64,000 nucleotides of DNA from Verrucomicrobiales bacterium (GCA_029213065.1 JARGPH010000023.1:1-64000), one strand, 5' to 3'; numbered from the stretch's first letter, positions 40,762 to 49,796 are shown. Numbers and translations are program-made. Notes: a model not told the origin generated them from the sequence alone.

Positions 40762-42789
40762 ATGAATTTCACCGGTCATGGTCCGTTTTGGATGGTCTCC
40801 TTATTTGTCGCTTTCCTGGCGGCAAACGGGTGGGCGGCGGATGGTCCGGAATCGGTGCGCCCGCTGAGGAGTATCGATGCGATTCGAAAGCTCAGCTATG
40901 AGGAGGCCCGGATGGCTCCCCCGGTGATTTTGCGAGTCACCGTAACCTCTCATTTATCCGGTGGGTTTGATGGACAGGACAGCTCGGGGGGGATGTTTTT
41001 TGAGGTTCCTCCCGATCAGATTCCGCGGCTTTCGGATTCCGTTGAAATCTACGGGAATGTCACGGGAGGCTTCTACGGTCCCTATGTCGTTGTCGATGAA
41101 ATCAAAAGGCATGGAGGTTCCGGGATGCCGCGGCCGTTGAATTTTCGCCCTGACTTTATTCAAACCGGCATCGGAGATAATCGCTGGATCGAGATCGAAG
41201 GTCTTTTGGTATCCGTTGAATTTGATGAGGACTCCAAATCGTCGGGGGAGGGGTTGCTCGTGACAGGGGAAAATGATCTCACGATCCGCTTTCGAAACCA
41301 GCAGGGTGAGTTTGATGTGCGGCGGCTGGAGAAAATGGTGGGTTCCTGGGTGAAGTTACGTGGCACAGGGGCTCCGCTTTTCAATGACCGGAGGCAACGG
41401 ATCGGTTCCGATATCGTATGTTCGAGTCATAAGAATGTGGAGCTTGTCGAGCAGCAGAAGCAGATCCCCGAGGTGACCCTCGATGAGATCGGACGTTGGG
41501 ATTCGAAACGTACCAAACCGGGGCTGGTTCAGACGGTTGCGAAGGTGACTTTGATCGAAGATGCGCAAACCCTGGTGGCTCAGTCAGGTGAGTTCGGTGC
41601 GAGAGTGCGAACGCTCCAGCCGCACGAGGCTGGAACGGGAGATCAAATGATCTTCACGGGGTTGCCGAAAACAGAAGGTTTCTTTGTGGGGCTTCGTTAT
41701 GCCTCGCTGTCACAGGCCGAGGAGCAGACCGGCGAGGTCGAGGCGATTGCGGATACGGATCCTTTTTCCAGAAGTCAGGCGATGCGTCTTGTGAAAGTGA
41801 AAGGGCGACTCATCGAGCAGCAGGGGCGGTTGTTAAGCTTGCAGCTCGAAGAGCAGATTCTGCCAGTGCGCCTGCCCAAGGAACTCGATGCGGAAATGCT
41901 GCCCACGGTCGGGAGCGAGATTGAGGTGACCGGCGTGAAGCTCGTCGATGCTGACGAGCGGGGGCAGCTGCGCTCGGTGACCCTTGCGGTCCGCTCAGGG
42001 GCGGATATCAATGTTCTTCAAGTGCCTTCCTGGTGGACCCCGCAGCGCTATTTTATCGCGATCCTCACCTTGCTCGCGGTCTTTATCTTTTCGCTTTTTT
42101 GGACCCTGGCATTGAAGCGCCGGGTCGAGAAACAGACGGCCCTGATTGAGAGCCAGCTCGTTTCCAATGCGGCACTTGAGGAGCGGAATCGCATCGCCCG
42201 TGAATTGCACGATACTTTGTCGCAGGGCTTTTCAGGAGTTGGCTATCAGCTCGCTTCTGTGAAGAATCACATCGAATCCGATCCCGGGAAAGCAAAGGAG
42301 AAGCTCGACCTCGCACGTCAGATGGTGGAGCACAGTCTCGCCGAGGCCCGGGATTCGCTGAGCGGATTGCGCATTCCTGCGGCAGCGGATTCGTTGGTTT
42401 TTCCTGAAACGACGATTGCGATTGCCCGTGAACGTTGTGAAGAGGCTGAGCTTCGCCTCATTGTTCATCATACCCTGGAAACGGAGCATCTTGCTCTCGA
42501 TGCCGAGACGGCCTACGCCTGTCATCGCATTCTTCTTGAAGCTGTCATGAACGCGATTCGCCACAGTGGCGGGGACAGCATCGGAATCGCGACGGGTAAG
42601 ACCGACGAGGAGTTCGTATTCTGCGTGAGCGATAATGGCCACGGTTTCGACCCGGAGATCAAGCCTGCGGGGCACTTCGGGATTCAGGGTATGCAGGAGC
42701 GCGCCAAACAAATCGAAGCGGCTCTGTCCGTCGAAACGTCTCACGAGGGGACCCGACTCAATCTCACTTTACCACTTCCCATTTTATGA
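40762..42789 (+). CDS. Membrane sensor histidine kinase with large beta-rich periplasmic region
   Basis: 675 residues. Signal/TM segment at residues ~5-25, then a periplasmic part (to ~430) with four beta-rich stretches of OB-fold character, each with an IxGxV/LxxxV pattern (VEIYGNVTGGFYG, EIEGLLVSVEF, KVTLIEDAQT, VKVKGRLIEQQ). A TM helix (FIAILTLLAVFIFSLFW) follows an SWWTPQRY motif. The HisKA_3 region has ERNRIARELHDTLS with His483; the ATPase has LLEAVMNAIRHSG and DNGHGFDPE. It is a NarL-type kinase; its cognate regulator is the next gene, overlapping 4 bases. Signal unknown. Confidence 0.93.
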   Translation: MNFTGHGPFWMVSLFVAFLAANGWAADGPESVRPLRSIDAIRKLSYEEARMAPPVILRVTVTSHLSGGFDGQDSSGGMFFEVPPDQIPRLSDSVEIYGNVTGGFYGPYVVVDEIKRHGGSGMPRPLNFRPDFIQTGIGDNRWIEIEGLLVSVEFDEDSKSSGEGLLVTGENDLTIRFRNQQGEFDVRRLEKMVGSWVKLRGTGAPLFNDRRQRIGSDIVCSSHKNVELVEQQKQIPEVTLDEIGRWDSKRTKPGLVQTVAKVTLIEDAQTLVAQSGEFGARVRTLQPHEAGTGDQMIFTGLPKTEGFFVGLRYASLSQAEEQTGEVEAIADTDPFSRSQAMRLVKVKGRLIEQQGRLLSLQLEEQILPVRLPKELDAEMLPTVGSEIEVTGVKLVDADERGQLRSVTLAVRSGADINVLQVPSWWTPQRYFIAILTLLAVFIFSLFWTLALKRRVEKQTALIESQLVSNAALEERNRIARELHDTLSQGFSGVGYQLASVKNHIESDPGKAKEKLDLARQMVEHSLAEARDSLSGLRIPAAADSLVFPETTIAIARERCEEAELRLIVHHTLETEHLALDAETAYACHRILLEAVMNAIRHSGGDSIGIATGKTDEEFVFCVSDNGHGFDPEIKPAGHFGIQGMQERAKQIEAALSVETSHEGTRLNLTLPLPIL

Positions 42790-43415
42790 CCGATGCATCC
42801 AAAAATCTCCGCCTTCTCCTCGTCGACGATCACATTATTGTCCGCCGTGGCCTCGCGAGCCTTCTCGATGACGAAAGTGATCTCACCGTCGTCGCGGAAG
42901 CGGGAAGCGGGGAAGAGGCCATCGCGATGGCTGCCGAGCACAAGCCGAATGTGATCATTCTCGATCTGCGCCTGCGCGACATGAGCGGGATCGAAGTCGC
43001 CGCCGAGCTGAAAGGATTTCGCATTTTGATGCTCTCCAGTTTCATGCAGGAAGAGGACGTGCGCCGGGCATTTGAGGCCGGGATTCTCGGCTACATGTCG
43101 AAGGACAAAAACAGTGACGAATTGCTCAAGGCCATTAGGGAAGTGGGGGCGGGGCGTCAGTATTTACCGCCTGAGATTTCACTGCTCCTCGCGAAGAGCG
43201 AGTGGAGCGCGCATCTCACCGATCGCGAGCTGGAGATTTTGCAGTGGATTGCCCGGGGTAAAGCGAACAAGGAAATCGGGACCGAGCTGACCCTTTCCGA
43301 AAACACGGTGAAGAATCACGTGAAGTCGATTCTTTCGAAGCTCAACGCGAAAGATCGAACCCACGCGGTGACCGAGGCTCTTAAACGCGGACTGTTTCAA
43401 TTGGGGCATTCGTAG
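42786..43415 (+). CDS. LuxR/NarL-family response regulator
   Basis: 209 residues, starting with the ATGA overlap to the kinase stop. Receiver: LLVDDHIIVRRG at the start, phospho-acceptor Asp60 in VIILDLRLRD, conserved Ser/Thr in MLSSFM and Lys in YMSKDK. C-terminal LuxR HTH (about residues 142-205): LTDRELEILQWIARG, ANKEIGTELTLSENTVKNHVKSILSKL. It would bind DNA after phosphorylation by the kinase. The target genes cannot be named; the secretin-like/LysM gene 180 bases downstream is one candidate by position only. Confidence 0.96.
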   Translation: MTDASKNLRLLLVDDHIIVRRGLASLLDDESDLTVVAEAGSGEEAIAMAAEHKPNVIILDLRLRDMSGIEVAAELKGFRILMLSSFMQEEDVRRAFEAGILGYMSKDKNSDELLKAIREVGAGRQYLPPEISLLLAKSEWSAHLTDRELEILQWIARGKANKEIGTELTLSENTVKNHVKSILSKLNAKDRTHAVTEALKRGLFQLGHS

Positions 43416-43598
43416 GACAATCCCTCGAATACTCCCGTAGTGGATTGGTGTGGGGAGACAATTACCTCACGCACCCCCTTTTCCGATGTGCATGGCCATG
43501 TCGTGAAAGATATTCCGGCGTAGAGGAATCCGTGAGGAATTCTGTATCAGTCTCTTATCGCAAATCACTGATTGACGCCCGTGGTAGTATGCAGAGAA

Positions 43599-45302
43599 AT
43601 GAGACCGATTTTTCTCTGCCTGATCCTCGTGATGAGTGCGCCTTTTGCAGTGGCCGCTGACGACGAACTATATACAAACGTCTACGTGGTTCCGCCCACT
43701 TTTCTGAGTATGGGAGAAGTTGTTCCGGCTGATCCGTTCAGGTTCGTTAGACCACCCGCTCCGCGTAAAACGGCAAAGGAGATTCTGAGCAATGCGGGGA
43801 TCACATTCGGGGAAGGGGCTTCAGCGATTTATAACCCGGCGTCGTCTCAGCTCATCGTGAGGAACACGCAGGATCAGATGGGACTGGTCGAAGCGTATAT
43901 TGAATCGATCACTCAAAAGGTGGAGAAGCAGATTTATGTCACGATCCGGGAAGTGCAGATCGGTGAGGAGTTTTTGAAGGGGAGATCGCCGGGAGAGTTT
44001 AAACTGAAAGGAGGCAAGAGTAAGTTAGAGGGGCAAATTTCAGAGGTATTGTCGCTTCCGCCTTTAATCACCTCTTCAGTAAAAAGTCGTGCCTTAATCT
44101 TTGAGTCACCGGAACAGTTCAGGAAGGAATTTTCCAGACCTCCCTCCACTCCTGAAAAACCACGTGAGGGAGTCGGGCAGAAGATCACCGGCGTATTGAC
44201 TGATCCGCAGTTCCAACTTCTGATTCGAGAGCTCAACCGGCAAAAGGGAATCGATATATTGAGCCCTCCCTCTGTGATGTGTCGTTCCGGTCAACTCGCG
44301 ATGTCGCAGCATGATGAAAAACGCTACGGGGTGCAGGTGGTTATCGGGGCTGATGAGTCCACCGTTGACTTGAAAATCTTTCTTCCGCTGCACGGCGAGC
44401 CGCTTTTCGATGAATTCGATACCGTTTCGACCCCTCATCAAGTCACGATATCGGATGGGCAGACGGTTGTTATTGCAGAACGTCGAGAGAAGGGAGCATG
44501 CCGTTTTGTATTCGTGAAAGCGCAGATCATGGATCCGGCGGGAATGCCTTTTCACCGCAAGGATGAGAAAAAGGAAGGTGAGGACAGTGAGAAAAAAGAG
44601 ACCGGCTTCGTGCCGAACTCACACCCGGATTCGGAGCTTGTAGCGAAAGTCAGAAAGGCTGATGAGGCCGCCCTGCGTGGCTCCCAACTGATGGCTGATG
44701 GCGAGTACATGAAAGCGGCCAAAGAGTATGCGAAGGCGCTCAAGACTCTGCCGAAGCATGACGCGACAGTTCCGCGGCGGGAGGCATATGAGAAGCAGTT
44801 GGCCGGGGCGAAGGAGCGTTTCAGGGATGACGATATTTTCGGTCCGGGCTGGTATGAAATCTACGTCGTGAAAAAAGGGGATACCCTCTACCAAATTTCG
44901 AAGGAGATGAATGTGAGTGTTGAAGCGATCAAGTCTGCCAATGGGCTCGAAGGGGAGGCTCTCAAGGTGGGGCATGAGATTATTATTCCCCGAAAGGAAC
45001 GTGGATTTGCCGAGGCTCTGGAGTCCATCATCATTCCGGCGATTGATTTCCGCGACGTTCCTCTGGAGGACGCCCTCGGGCAGATGCTCGTCCTCGTGCA
45101 CAAGCATGCGGACCGTGGGCTCTTTCCGAACTTCAAGCCCAGAGTTTCCCTGACAGATGCTGAGAAGATCGGAAATCCGGGTATCACCCTTCGCTTGCGC
45201 AATGTCCCCGTTTCGGAGGCGCTTCGATACGTGACCTCACTCGGCCAGTGCAATTTCGAGGTTGAAGGCGATGTCATCGTCGTCGCTCCCCTGGACAAAT
45301 AG
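43599..45302 (+). CDS. Secreted secretin-like/LysM/STN-like multidomain protein
   Basis: 567 residues from ATG 43599 with signal peptide MRPIFLCLILVMSAPFAVAADD. Domains by eye: an N-terminal beta segment with secretin N-domain look (NPASSQLIVRNTQDQMGLVE, ~residues 80-100); a secretin-like sheet region (DILSPPSVMCRSGQLAMS, VTISDGQTVVIAERR); a charged linker with a TPR-like stretch; a LysM (WYEIYVVKKGDTLYQISKEM ... ANGL, GHEIIIPRKE, ~residues 415-470); and a final STN-like domain that begins SIIIPAIDFRDVPLEDAL and ends CNFEVEGDVIVVAPL. The barrel part of a true secretin seems incomplete. It probably sits on or through the peptidoglycan; function unknown. Confidence 0.75.
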   Translation: MRPIFLCLILVMSAPFAVAADDELYTNVYVVPPTFLSMGEVVPADPFRFVRPPAPRKTAKEILSNAGITFGEGASAIYNPASSQLIVRNTQDQMGLVEAYIESITQKVEKQIYVTIREVQIGEEFLKGRSPGEFKLKGGKSKLEGQISEVLSLPPLITSSVKSRALIFESPEQFRKEFSRPPSTPEKPREGVGQKITGVLTDPQFQLLIRELNRQKGIDILSPPSVMCRSGQLAMSQHDEKRYGVQVVIGADESTVDLKIFLPLHGEPLFDEFDTVSTPHQVTISDGQTVVIAERREKGACRFVFVKAQIMDPAGMPFHRKDEKKEGEDSEKKETGFVPNSHPDSELVAKVRKADEAALRGSQLMADGEYMKAAKEYAKALKTLPKHDATVPRREAYEKQLAGAKERFRDDDIFGPGWYEIYVVKKGDTLYQISKEMNVSVEAIKSANGLEGEALKVGHEIIIPRKERGFAEALESIIIPAIDFRDVPLEDALGQMLVLVHKHADRGLFPNFKPRVSLTDAEKIGNPGITLRLRNVPVSEALRYVTSLGQCNFEVEGDVIVVAPLDK

Positions 45303-45702
45303 GTGTGCGCGCAATGAAACGGGGTTGGAAGGAACTCTCCTTATATGCATGAGGGTAATGCCGGTTGAAATGGGCTGAAGGCCCCTACCACCCATAGCCT
45401 GGGACTTCAGTCCCAGGTGAGATCGACTGGAGTTATGCGCCCTGACGGGGCGCCCGGAAATCCTGGCTGTTGATACCAATCGCGAGCAACCTTTCAGGTC
45501 GCATTGTCGGGATACGCTATCCCCCGGGCTGAAGCCCGGGGCTCTGTGCGATCAGGCTTTCAGCCTGTTCATGTAATTTCTTAACCTGACGCGAGTGAAG
45601 AATTCTCTTTTCTTTACGAAAACACACGACGGTAGAAGAACGGGAAATCCTTCCCTCTTTGAAGTGCAAGCGCGACCGAACGCGGGAAACCGTAATGGAC
45701 AC
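45303..45702. repeat. Palindromic repeat cluster in a gene-free stretch
   Basis: About 400 bases between the LysM protein gene and the L,D-transpeptidase terminator. Perfect hairpins: CCTGGGACT-tc-AGTCCCAGG (45398-45417), GCGCCC/GGGCGC (45437-45453), CCCCGGGCT-ga-AGCCCGGGG (45522-45541) and CAGGCT-ttc-AGCCTG (45553-45567), plus GGGCTGAAGGCCC at 45372-45384. This is the REP-like type with GGCTGAAGCC cores seen scattered in Verrucomicrobia and Planctomycetes genomes. No gene is seen in the rest of the stretch. Confidence 0.75.
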
Positions 45703-45737
45703 AAAAAAGCCGGGGGCCTTGCGACCTCCGGCTGTTT
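45703..45737 (-). terminator. Intrinsic terminator for the L,D-transpeptidase gene
   Basis: AGCCGGGGG (45708-45716) pairs with CCTCCGGCT (45725-45733), one wobble pair, 8-base loop. An A-run at 45703-45708 gives the U-tract on the minus strand, downstream of the gene ending at 45774. TTTT on the right could make it work in both directions. Confidence 0.8.
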
Positions 45738-45773
45738 TCCGACAAACCTACTTTTTACTGAGGTAACGAGTGA

Positions 45774-46343
45774 TCAGGCTCCACCCCAGCTGCTGTAGAT
45801 GTTGACCCGAGTCCCGTAGGTCGTGTTGTCAAAAATCATCTGCGCCGAACTCGGGGGCATTCGGATACAGCCTGCTGAGGCCGGGTATCCGGGAAGGTGG
45901 CCCGCGTGCATGCCGTAGGCACTGCCGCTGAGACGCATCCAGTAGGGCATTTCAACCCCGTAGATCGTGGAAATTTTTCCGGTGCGAACCTTTTGCGAAA
46001 TGTTGAAACTCCCGCGTGGTGTCCACTTACCCGGACGGGCTGTGGAAACGGGGGTATCAATCGCAACCTTGCCATCGACCAGGAGGTATCCGCGTTGATC
46101 CGCCACATCAATAACAACACGAGTGTTCTTGCTGTTACTTTGTGAAAGGATCATGGGATTGACCCGGGCTCCGCTTTCATGGCGTTCAATCGACGGCTTC
46201 GAGCGGAAGCTGCTTTGGAACATGTTGCCATTGCGTGTGCTGACGGCAGAGGTTCCGTTGCCGGAACTAGTGCACGAGGTCGCTGCCGCAGCCCCTAAAA
46301 TAAGGGATAGCGCGAGACCATACGAGAGGACTCTTCTCTTCAT
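45774..46343 (-). CDS. L,D-transpeptidase (YkuD family), lipoprotein
   Basis: 189 residues from ATG 46343; the frame is open to 46415 without signal character. Lipoprotein-type N-terminus, MKRRVLSYGLALSLILG followed by ATSC with Cys24. The YkuD catalytic motif is GMHAGHLPGYPASAGCIRMP with His146/149 and nucleophile Cys159. N-terminal beta strands VVIDVADQRGYLLVDGKV are the usual start of the domain. It should form 3-3 cross-links or attach lipoprotein to peptidoglycan on the periplasmic side. A strong terminator follows. The region before its start (46344-46474) is AT-rich with no feature recognised beyond short palindromic AATTAT words. Confidence 0.92.
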   Translation of the reverse strand: MKRRVLSYGLALSLILGAAAATSCTSSGNGTSAVSTRNGNMFQSSFRSKPSIERHESGARVNPMILSQSNSKNTRVVIDVADQRGYLLVDGKVAIDTPVSTARPGKWTPRGSFNISQKVRTGKISTIYGVEMPYWMRLSGSAYGMHAGHLPGYPASAGCIRMPPSSAQMIFDNTTYGTRVNIYSSWGGA

Positions 46344-46474
46344 AACTGTCTGTATTTGGTGTTTGTGTAGGTGTGATCTGCAGCAAGCCGCAGGTCGGGT
46401 GTTTGTGTAAAACAACCCTAACCTAAATTATAACAAATACAAATAATTATGATAATTATATAGCTATTCTTCCG

Positions 46475-47662
46475 TTATGATTCGGAAGGAAGAGGTCTTT
46501 CAGGGTTGGTCTCCGCCTCGTAATCGACCGATTCGAGCCCGAAGCCGAACAGTTTGAGAAATTCTGTCTGGTAGCCGGAAAAGTCGGAAAGCTCATTGAG
46601 GTTCTCGGTCGTGACGGCTTCCCAGGCGCTTGCGACAGCGGCCTGAACGTCGTCTTCCATCTCCCAGTCGTCGATGCGGATACGTCCTTTTTCGTCGAGT
46701 CCTTTCGCGGTATCGGCGGCCATGTAATCACCGAAGAGGCGCTGAATCTGCTCGATGCAGCCTTCGTGATTTCCCTTCTCTTTCATGACCTTATAAAGGA
46801 GCGAGATATAAAGGGGAACCACAGGAATCGCGGAGCTGGCCTGAGTCACGAGTGCTTTGTTAACCGAAACGACCGCGGAATTGGCACCGAATTTTTCGTT
46901 CATGCGAATCGCTGACTCTTCGACATGCTCTTTGGCTTTGCCGATCGTTCCGTTCGTGTAGATCGGGTAGGTCAGTTCCGGTCCGATATAGGAATAGGCA
47001 ACGGTTTGGAATCCGTCCGCGAGAACACCAGCTTCACTGAGAGCATTGATCCAGAGTTCCCAGTCTTCTCCACCCATTACTTTGACGGTGTGGGCGATCT
47101 CGTCTCCTTCTGCCGGCTCAATGCTGATTGGAGAAATAACCCCGGTGTCGGTGTTGATGTTTTTCTGGGTGTACGGGGCGCCGATCGGCTTGAGAACGGA
47201 ACGGTAGGTTTCCCCGTCGGTGGGATCAGTTCTGCGTGGAGACGCGAGACTGTAAACGACGCAGTCGATCTGTCCGAGGTCCGCTTTGATCGTCTCGATG
47301 ACCTGGTCTTTGATCTCGTTGGAGAAGGCATCGCCGTTGAAGCTTTTCGCGTAGAGACCTTCTTTCTGTGCTGCGTTTTCGAATGCGACAGAGTTATACC
47401 AACCAGCGCTTCCTGTTTTGCGCTCCGTGCCGGGCTTTTCGAAAAAGACGCCGATGGTGGAAGCTCCCCCACCGAAAGCGGGAACGATTCGTGAGGCGAG
47501 CCCGTAGCCGGTCGAGGAGCCGATCACGAGAACGTTCTTCGGCGGGTTCGCGAGAGGCGGCTGAGATTTTACGTAATCGATCTGCGATTGGACATGAGCG
47601 GCACAGCCTTCGGGATGCGCGGTGGTGCAGATAAAGCCTCGAGTTTTGGGAGCAATGATCAT
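46475..47662 (-). CDS. fabV: Enoyl-[ACP]/trans-2-enoyl-CoA reductase, FabV type
   Basis: 395 residues from ATG 47662; the ATG is chosen because [20 protein letters not shown] is the typical FabV N-terminus, and the extension to 47764 is unconserved. Cofactor motif [30 protein letters not shown], and the active-site Y-x8-[11 protein letters not shown]. Length matches FabV at ~395-400. It reduces enoyl-ACP or enoyl-CoA with NADH in the last step of fatty-acid elongation and in other organisms is an alternative to FabI. Assignment is firm from several family-specific blocks; whether FabI is also present elsewhere is unknown. Confidence 0.95.
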   Translation of the reverse strand: MIIAPKTRGFICTTAHPEGCAAHVQSQIDYVKSQPPLANPPKNVLVIGSSTGYGLASRIVPAFGGGASTIGVFFEKPGTERKTGSAGWYNSVAFENAAQKEGLYAKSFNGDAFSNEIKDQVIETIKADLGQIDCVVYSLASPRRTDPTDGETYRSVLKPIGAPYTQKNINTDTGVISPISIEPAEGDEIAHTVKVMGGEDWELWINALSEAGVLADGFQTVAYSYIGPELTYPIYTNGTIGKAKEHVEESAIRMNEKFGANSAVVSVNKALVTQASSAIPVVPLYISLLYKVMKEKGNHEGCIEQIQRLFGDYMAADTAKGLDEKGRIRIDDWEMEDDVQAAVASAWEAVTTENLNELSDFSGYQTEFLKLFGFGLESVDYEAETNPERPLPSES

Positions 47663-47764
47663 AGTAAGGTCAAAAAATGAATGATTGAGCGATAACAGGA
47701 CCGCAGGAGGAAAACAACCGCTTTGTGAACGGTTTGAAAAGCCTTTGTTTAGGGAAAAGGGCAC

Positions 47765-47800
47765 AAAAAACCCGCTTGCGGCGCGAGTCCGAAGCGGGTC
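47765..47800 (-). terminator. Intrinsic terminator for the DUF5069 gene
   Basis: ACCCGCTT (47770-47777) pairs with AAGCGGGT (47792-47799), a perfect 8-bp stem. The A-run at 47765-47770 provides the U-tract on the minus strand. It lies 31 bases beyond the stop of the gene that starts at 48272. Confidence 0.85.
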
Positions 47801-47831
47801 TTGAAAGTTCAGGAATGAATTCCTGCAGCGA

Positions 47832-48272
47832 TTACTTGAGCTCCTGTCCGTGGAAGATAGCCCAGTCGTCGAGGTTGTTGAGATTGACGGCGTCTTTGAC
47901 GGTTCCGTCGTCGTCGCGCCCTGCTGCTTCGAGGATCTCAGCGCGGGTGCCGTCGTCGTGGATGTAGCCTTTGATCGCGGCGTTCAGTTTATCAACGGCG
48001 TCCTGGTCGAGTGAGCCGCCTTTTTGCTGCAGCACCCAGTTTTCGAGCTCGATGTAGCTTGGCTTGGAGTCGCTGATGTAGCTTTCGAAGTCACCTTTGT
48101 CGATGCCGAGACCGTCGAGAACCATCTGGTCGTAGCCCGCTCCGATAGCAGGGTAGTCGGAATGAAGTTTTCCTGCTGCACCGAGTGACGCTTTGAGCCA
48201 GAGGCGTGGAAGATGGAGAACGCCGAGAGGACCGGCTGTGCCGGAGCTGATAAGTGGAACAATATTGCTCAT
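47832..48272 (-). CDS. DUF5069 domain protein
   Basis: 146 residues from ATG 48272; an open frame upstream to 48374 carries no conserved residues. The pattern [35 protein letters not shown] with FDSY-type acidic parts and DDWAIFHG end resembles DUF5069, a family of small cytosolic proteins common in Verrucomicrobia. No catalytic residues are evident. The 5' UTR carries a 17-bp tandem duplication next to the start codon, and a terminator follows. Function unknown. Confidence 0.8.
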   Translation of the reverse strand: MSNIVPLISSGTAGPLGVLHLPRLWLKASLGAAGKLHSDYPAIGAGYDQMVLDGLGIDKGDFESYISDSKPSYIELENWVLQQKGGSLDQDAVDKLNAAIKGYIHDDGTRAEILEAAGRDDDGTVKDAVNLNNLDDWAIFHGQELK

Positions 48273-48306
48273 AGTAATTTGAATCAGGAAGTAATTTGAA
48301 TCAGGA
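48273..48306. repeat. 17-bp tandem duplication in the leader of the DUF5069 gene
   Basis: AGTAATTTGAATCAGGA occurs twice, head to tail and without mismatch, at 48273-48289 and 48290-48306. It abuts the start codon, so the duplication places a second copy of the initiation context upstream. Confidence 0.75.
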
Positions 48307-48471
48307 TTTTTGACAGAGCGCGTGCCCGGTCTTGTGTAGGAAGGGAGAATACGGGGAGCGCCAATCGACTTCAATGCTTTTCCGCACCTGATCCCGTGCC
48401 GGAATTATCACTTTTTTAGCGTAAGGCGCGCTTGAGGTGGGGGAGCTGTTCGTCGTATCATCCTGCTCTAT

Positions 48472-49230
48472 ATGAAAATCGATTTCGCCGCTTCGTTTAA
48501 GGATCTCTTTTCCACGGAAAAGAAATGGATGACCGTCCTCGGTCTCTCCGTCAGTATGTTAATTCCCGTTGTCGGGCCGCTCGTTGCGATCGGTTATCTG
48601 ATGCGGAGGTTTGCGAGAGTTCGAAACGGCAAGTCAGCTGAAGATTTCGATTTCAATAATTTCGGAGAGTATCTTCAGATCGGTCTCTGGCCGTTTCTCT
48701 GTTCGATTGTCGCCACCGTCGTTCTCCTGCCGGTCATTTTTATTTGTGCCGTTCCGATGTCGGTGGGGCCAATGCTGGCGCAGGATAATCAAGGTCTCGG
48801 GATTGCCATTATGGTCGTCGGGTTTGTCCTTTACCTCGCCGCCCTGCTCCTGCTCATGCTGGTGACGTATCCCATCATGCTGCGATCCGGATTGATGATG
48901 GATTTCAAGAGTGGGTTCTCGAAGTCATTCACCCTCAGTTTCATCAAGAAGGTCGGAATGAGCCTGATCGGTTACCTGGTGCTGGTTTCCATCATCGCGA
49001 TTCCTCTCGTTCTGATCGGCTATGTGGCGTTGTTTGTGGGAGCGATTGTGGTAGCGGCAGGACTTCAGTTCGTGATGCTGCACCTTATCTTCCAGCACTA
49101 CGATCTCTATCTTGAGCGGGGCGGGGAAGCGATCGAAGTGAACCCGGAACTGATTAAGGAGTATGGCAATCCTCCGCTTCCCAATGCGAATACGCCTCCA
49201 CCGGTTGATCAGCCCGGTGTCGGTGAGTAG
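48472..49230 (+). CDS. Multipass membrane protein (DUF4013-like)
   Basis: 252 residues with about five hydrophobic stretches: VLGLSVSMLIPVVGPLVAIG, WPFLCSIVATVVLLPVIFICAV, LGIAIMVVGFVLYLAALLLLMLV, MSLIGYLVLVSIIAIPLVLIG and LFVGAIVVAAGLQF. The N-terminus KWMTVLGLSVSMLIPVVGPLVAIGYLMRR... fits the DUF4013 type. Its long hydrophilic tail ends in PPPVDQPGVGE. Divergent from DUF5069. Such proteins are uncharacterised membrane proteins in many bacteria. No function assigned. Confidence 0.8.
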   Translation: MKIDFAASFKDLFSTEKKWMTVLGLSVSMLIPVVGPLVAIGYLMRRFARVRNGKSAEDFDFNNFGEYLQIGLWPFLCSIVATVVLLPVIFICAVPMSVGPMLAQDNQGLGIAIMVVGFVLYLAALLLLMLVTYPIMLRSGLMMDFKSGFSKSFTLSFIKKVGMSLIGYLVLVSIIAIPLVLIGYVALFVGAIVVAAGLQFVMLHLIFQHYDLYLERGGEAIEVNPELIKEYGNPPLPNANTPPPVDQPGVGE

Positions 49231-49311
49231 TTCACGGGCAGGGTTCAGGGCCTGCGATTTTCCCGGTGAAACTCCGGGGGAAACGACCTGACCAAACTCA
49301 GGAAAGCACGA

Positions 49312-49704
49312 TCACTCTTCGGAGACGTCGGTGGGCTTTCCGGCGCTGATCCAGCCGGAAATGCCGGCGGGCAGGTGCTTCACGTTGGTGTAGCCCAGCT
49401 GTCGCACCGCAGTGGCGGCGGCGAGGTAGGCTTCGCATGAGGGGCTCCCGCAATACACGACGATGAGCTTTTCTTTGTCCTCGCCGAGGACGGCGGCGAG
49501 GTTTTCTTCGTTGGCGCGGAAGTCGATTGCGCCGGGGAGGTGGCCTTTCTTGAAATACTTCGAACCGTTCACGTCGAGCAGGATCGCGCCTTTGTTCTCG
49601 ATGATGGATTCCATTTCGGGGATGCTGACTTCGGGGATTTTCTCATCAGCACTGAGAACGGTGAAAGTGCCTAGAAAGAGGAAAACAAGAGCGGGAATCT
49701 TCAT
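49312..49704 (-). CDS. Secreted rhodanese-like protein
   Basis: 130 residues with a signal peptide (MKIPALVFLFLGTFTVLSA). The single rhodanese domain has LLDVNGSKYFKKGHLPGAIDF (family CH2A), active loop VVYCGSPSCEAY with Cys85, and PAGISGWISAG at the end. Rhodaneses move sulfane sulfur; periplasmic single-domain forms have varied roles. It follows the small secreted protein gene on the same strand after a terminator, so it is probably a separate unit. The sequence gives no clue to its acceptor. Confidence 0.92.
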   Translation of the reverse strand: MKIPALVFLFLGTFTVLSADEKIPEVSIPEMESIIENKGAILLDVNGSKYFKKGHLPGAIDFRANEENLAAVLGEDKEKLIVVYCGSPSCEAYLAAATAVRQLGYTNVKHLPAGISGWISAGKPTDVSEE

Positions 49705-49724
49705 TGGTATAGAGAGGTAGATAC

Positions 49725-49757
49725 AAAAACACCCAACGGTTTCCCGCCGGGTGTTTT
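49725..49757 (-). terminator. Intrinsic terminator for the small secreted protein gene
   Basis: AAAACACCC (49726-49734) pairs with GGGTGTTTT (49749-49757), a 9-bp stem. It ends in A and T runs, so it could act on both strands. It lies between the stop at 49797 and the start of the rhodanese gene at 49704. Confidence 0.85.
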
Positions 49758-49796
49758 CGAAATTGTTAACAGCAGGTCATGCTGTCGACGAAAGGG

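Noticed and set aside
45303-45773. CRISPR array in the repeat-rich stretch
   Set aside because: The hairpins differ from one another and are not separated by equal spacers.
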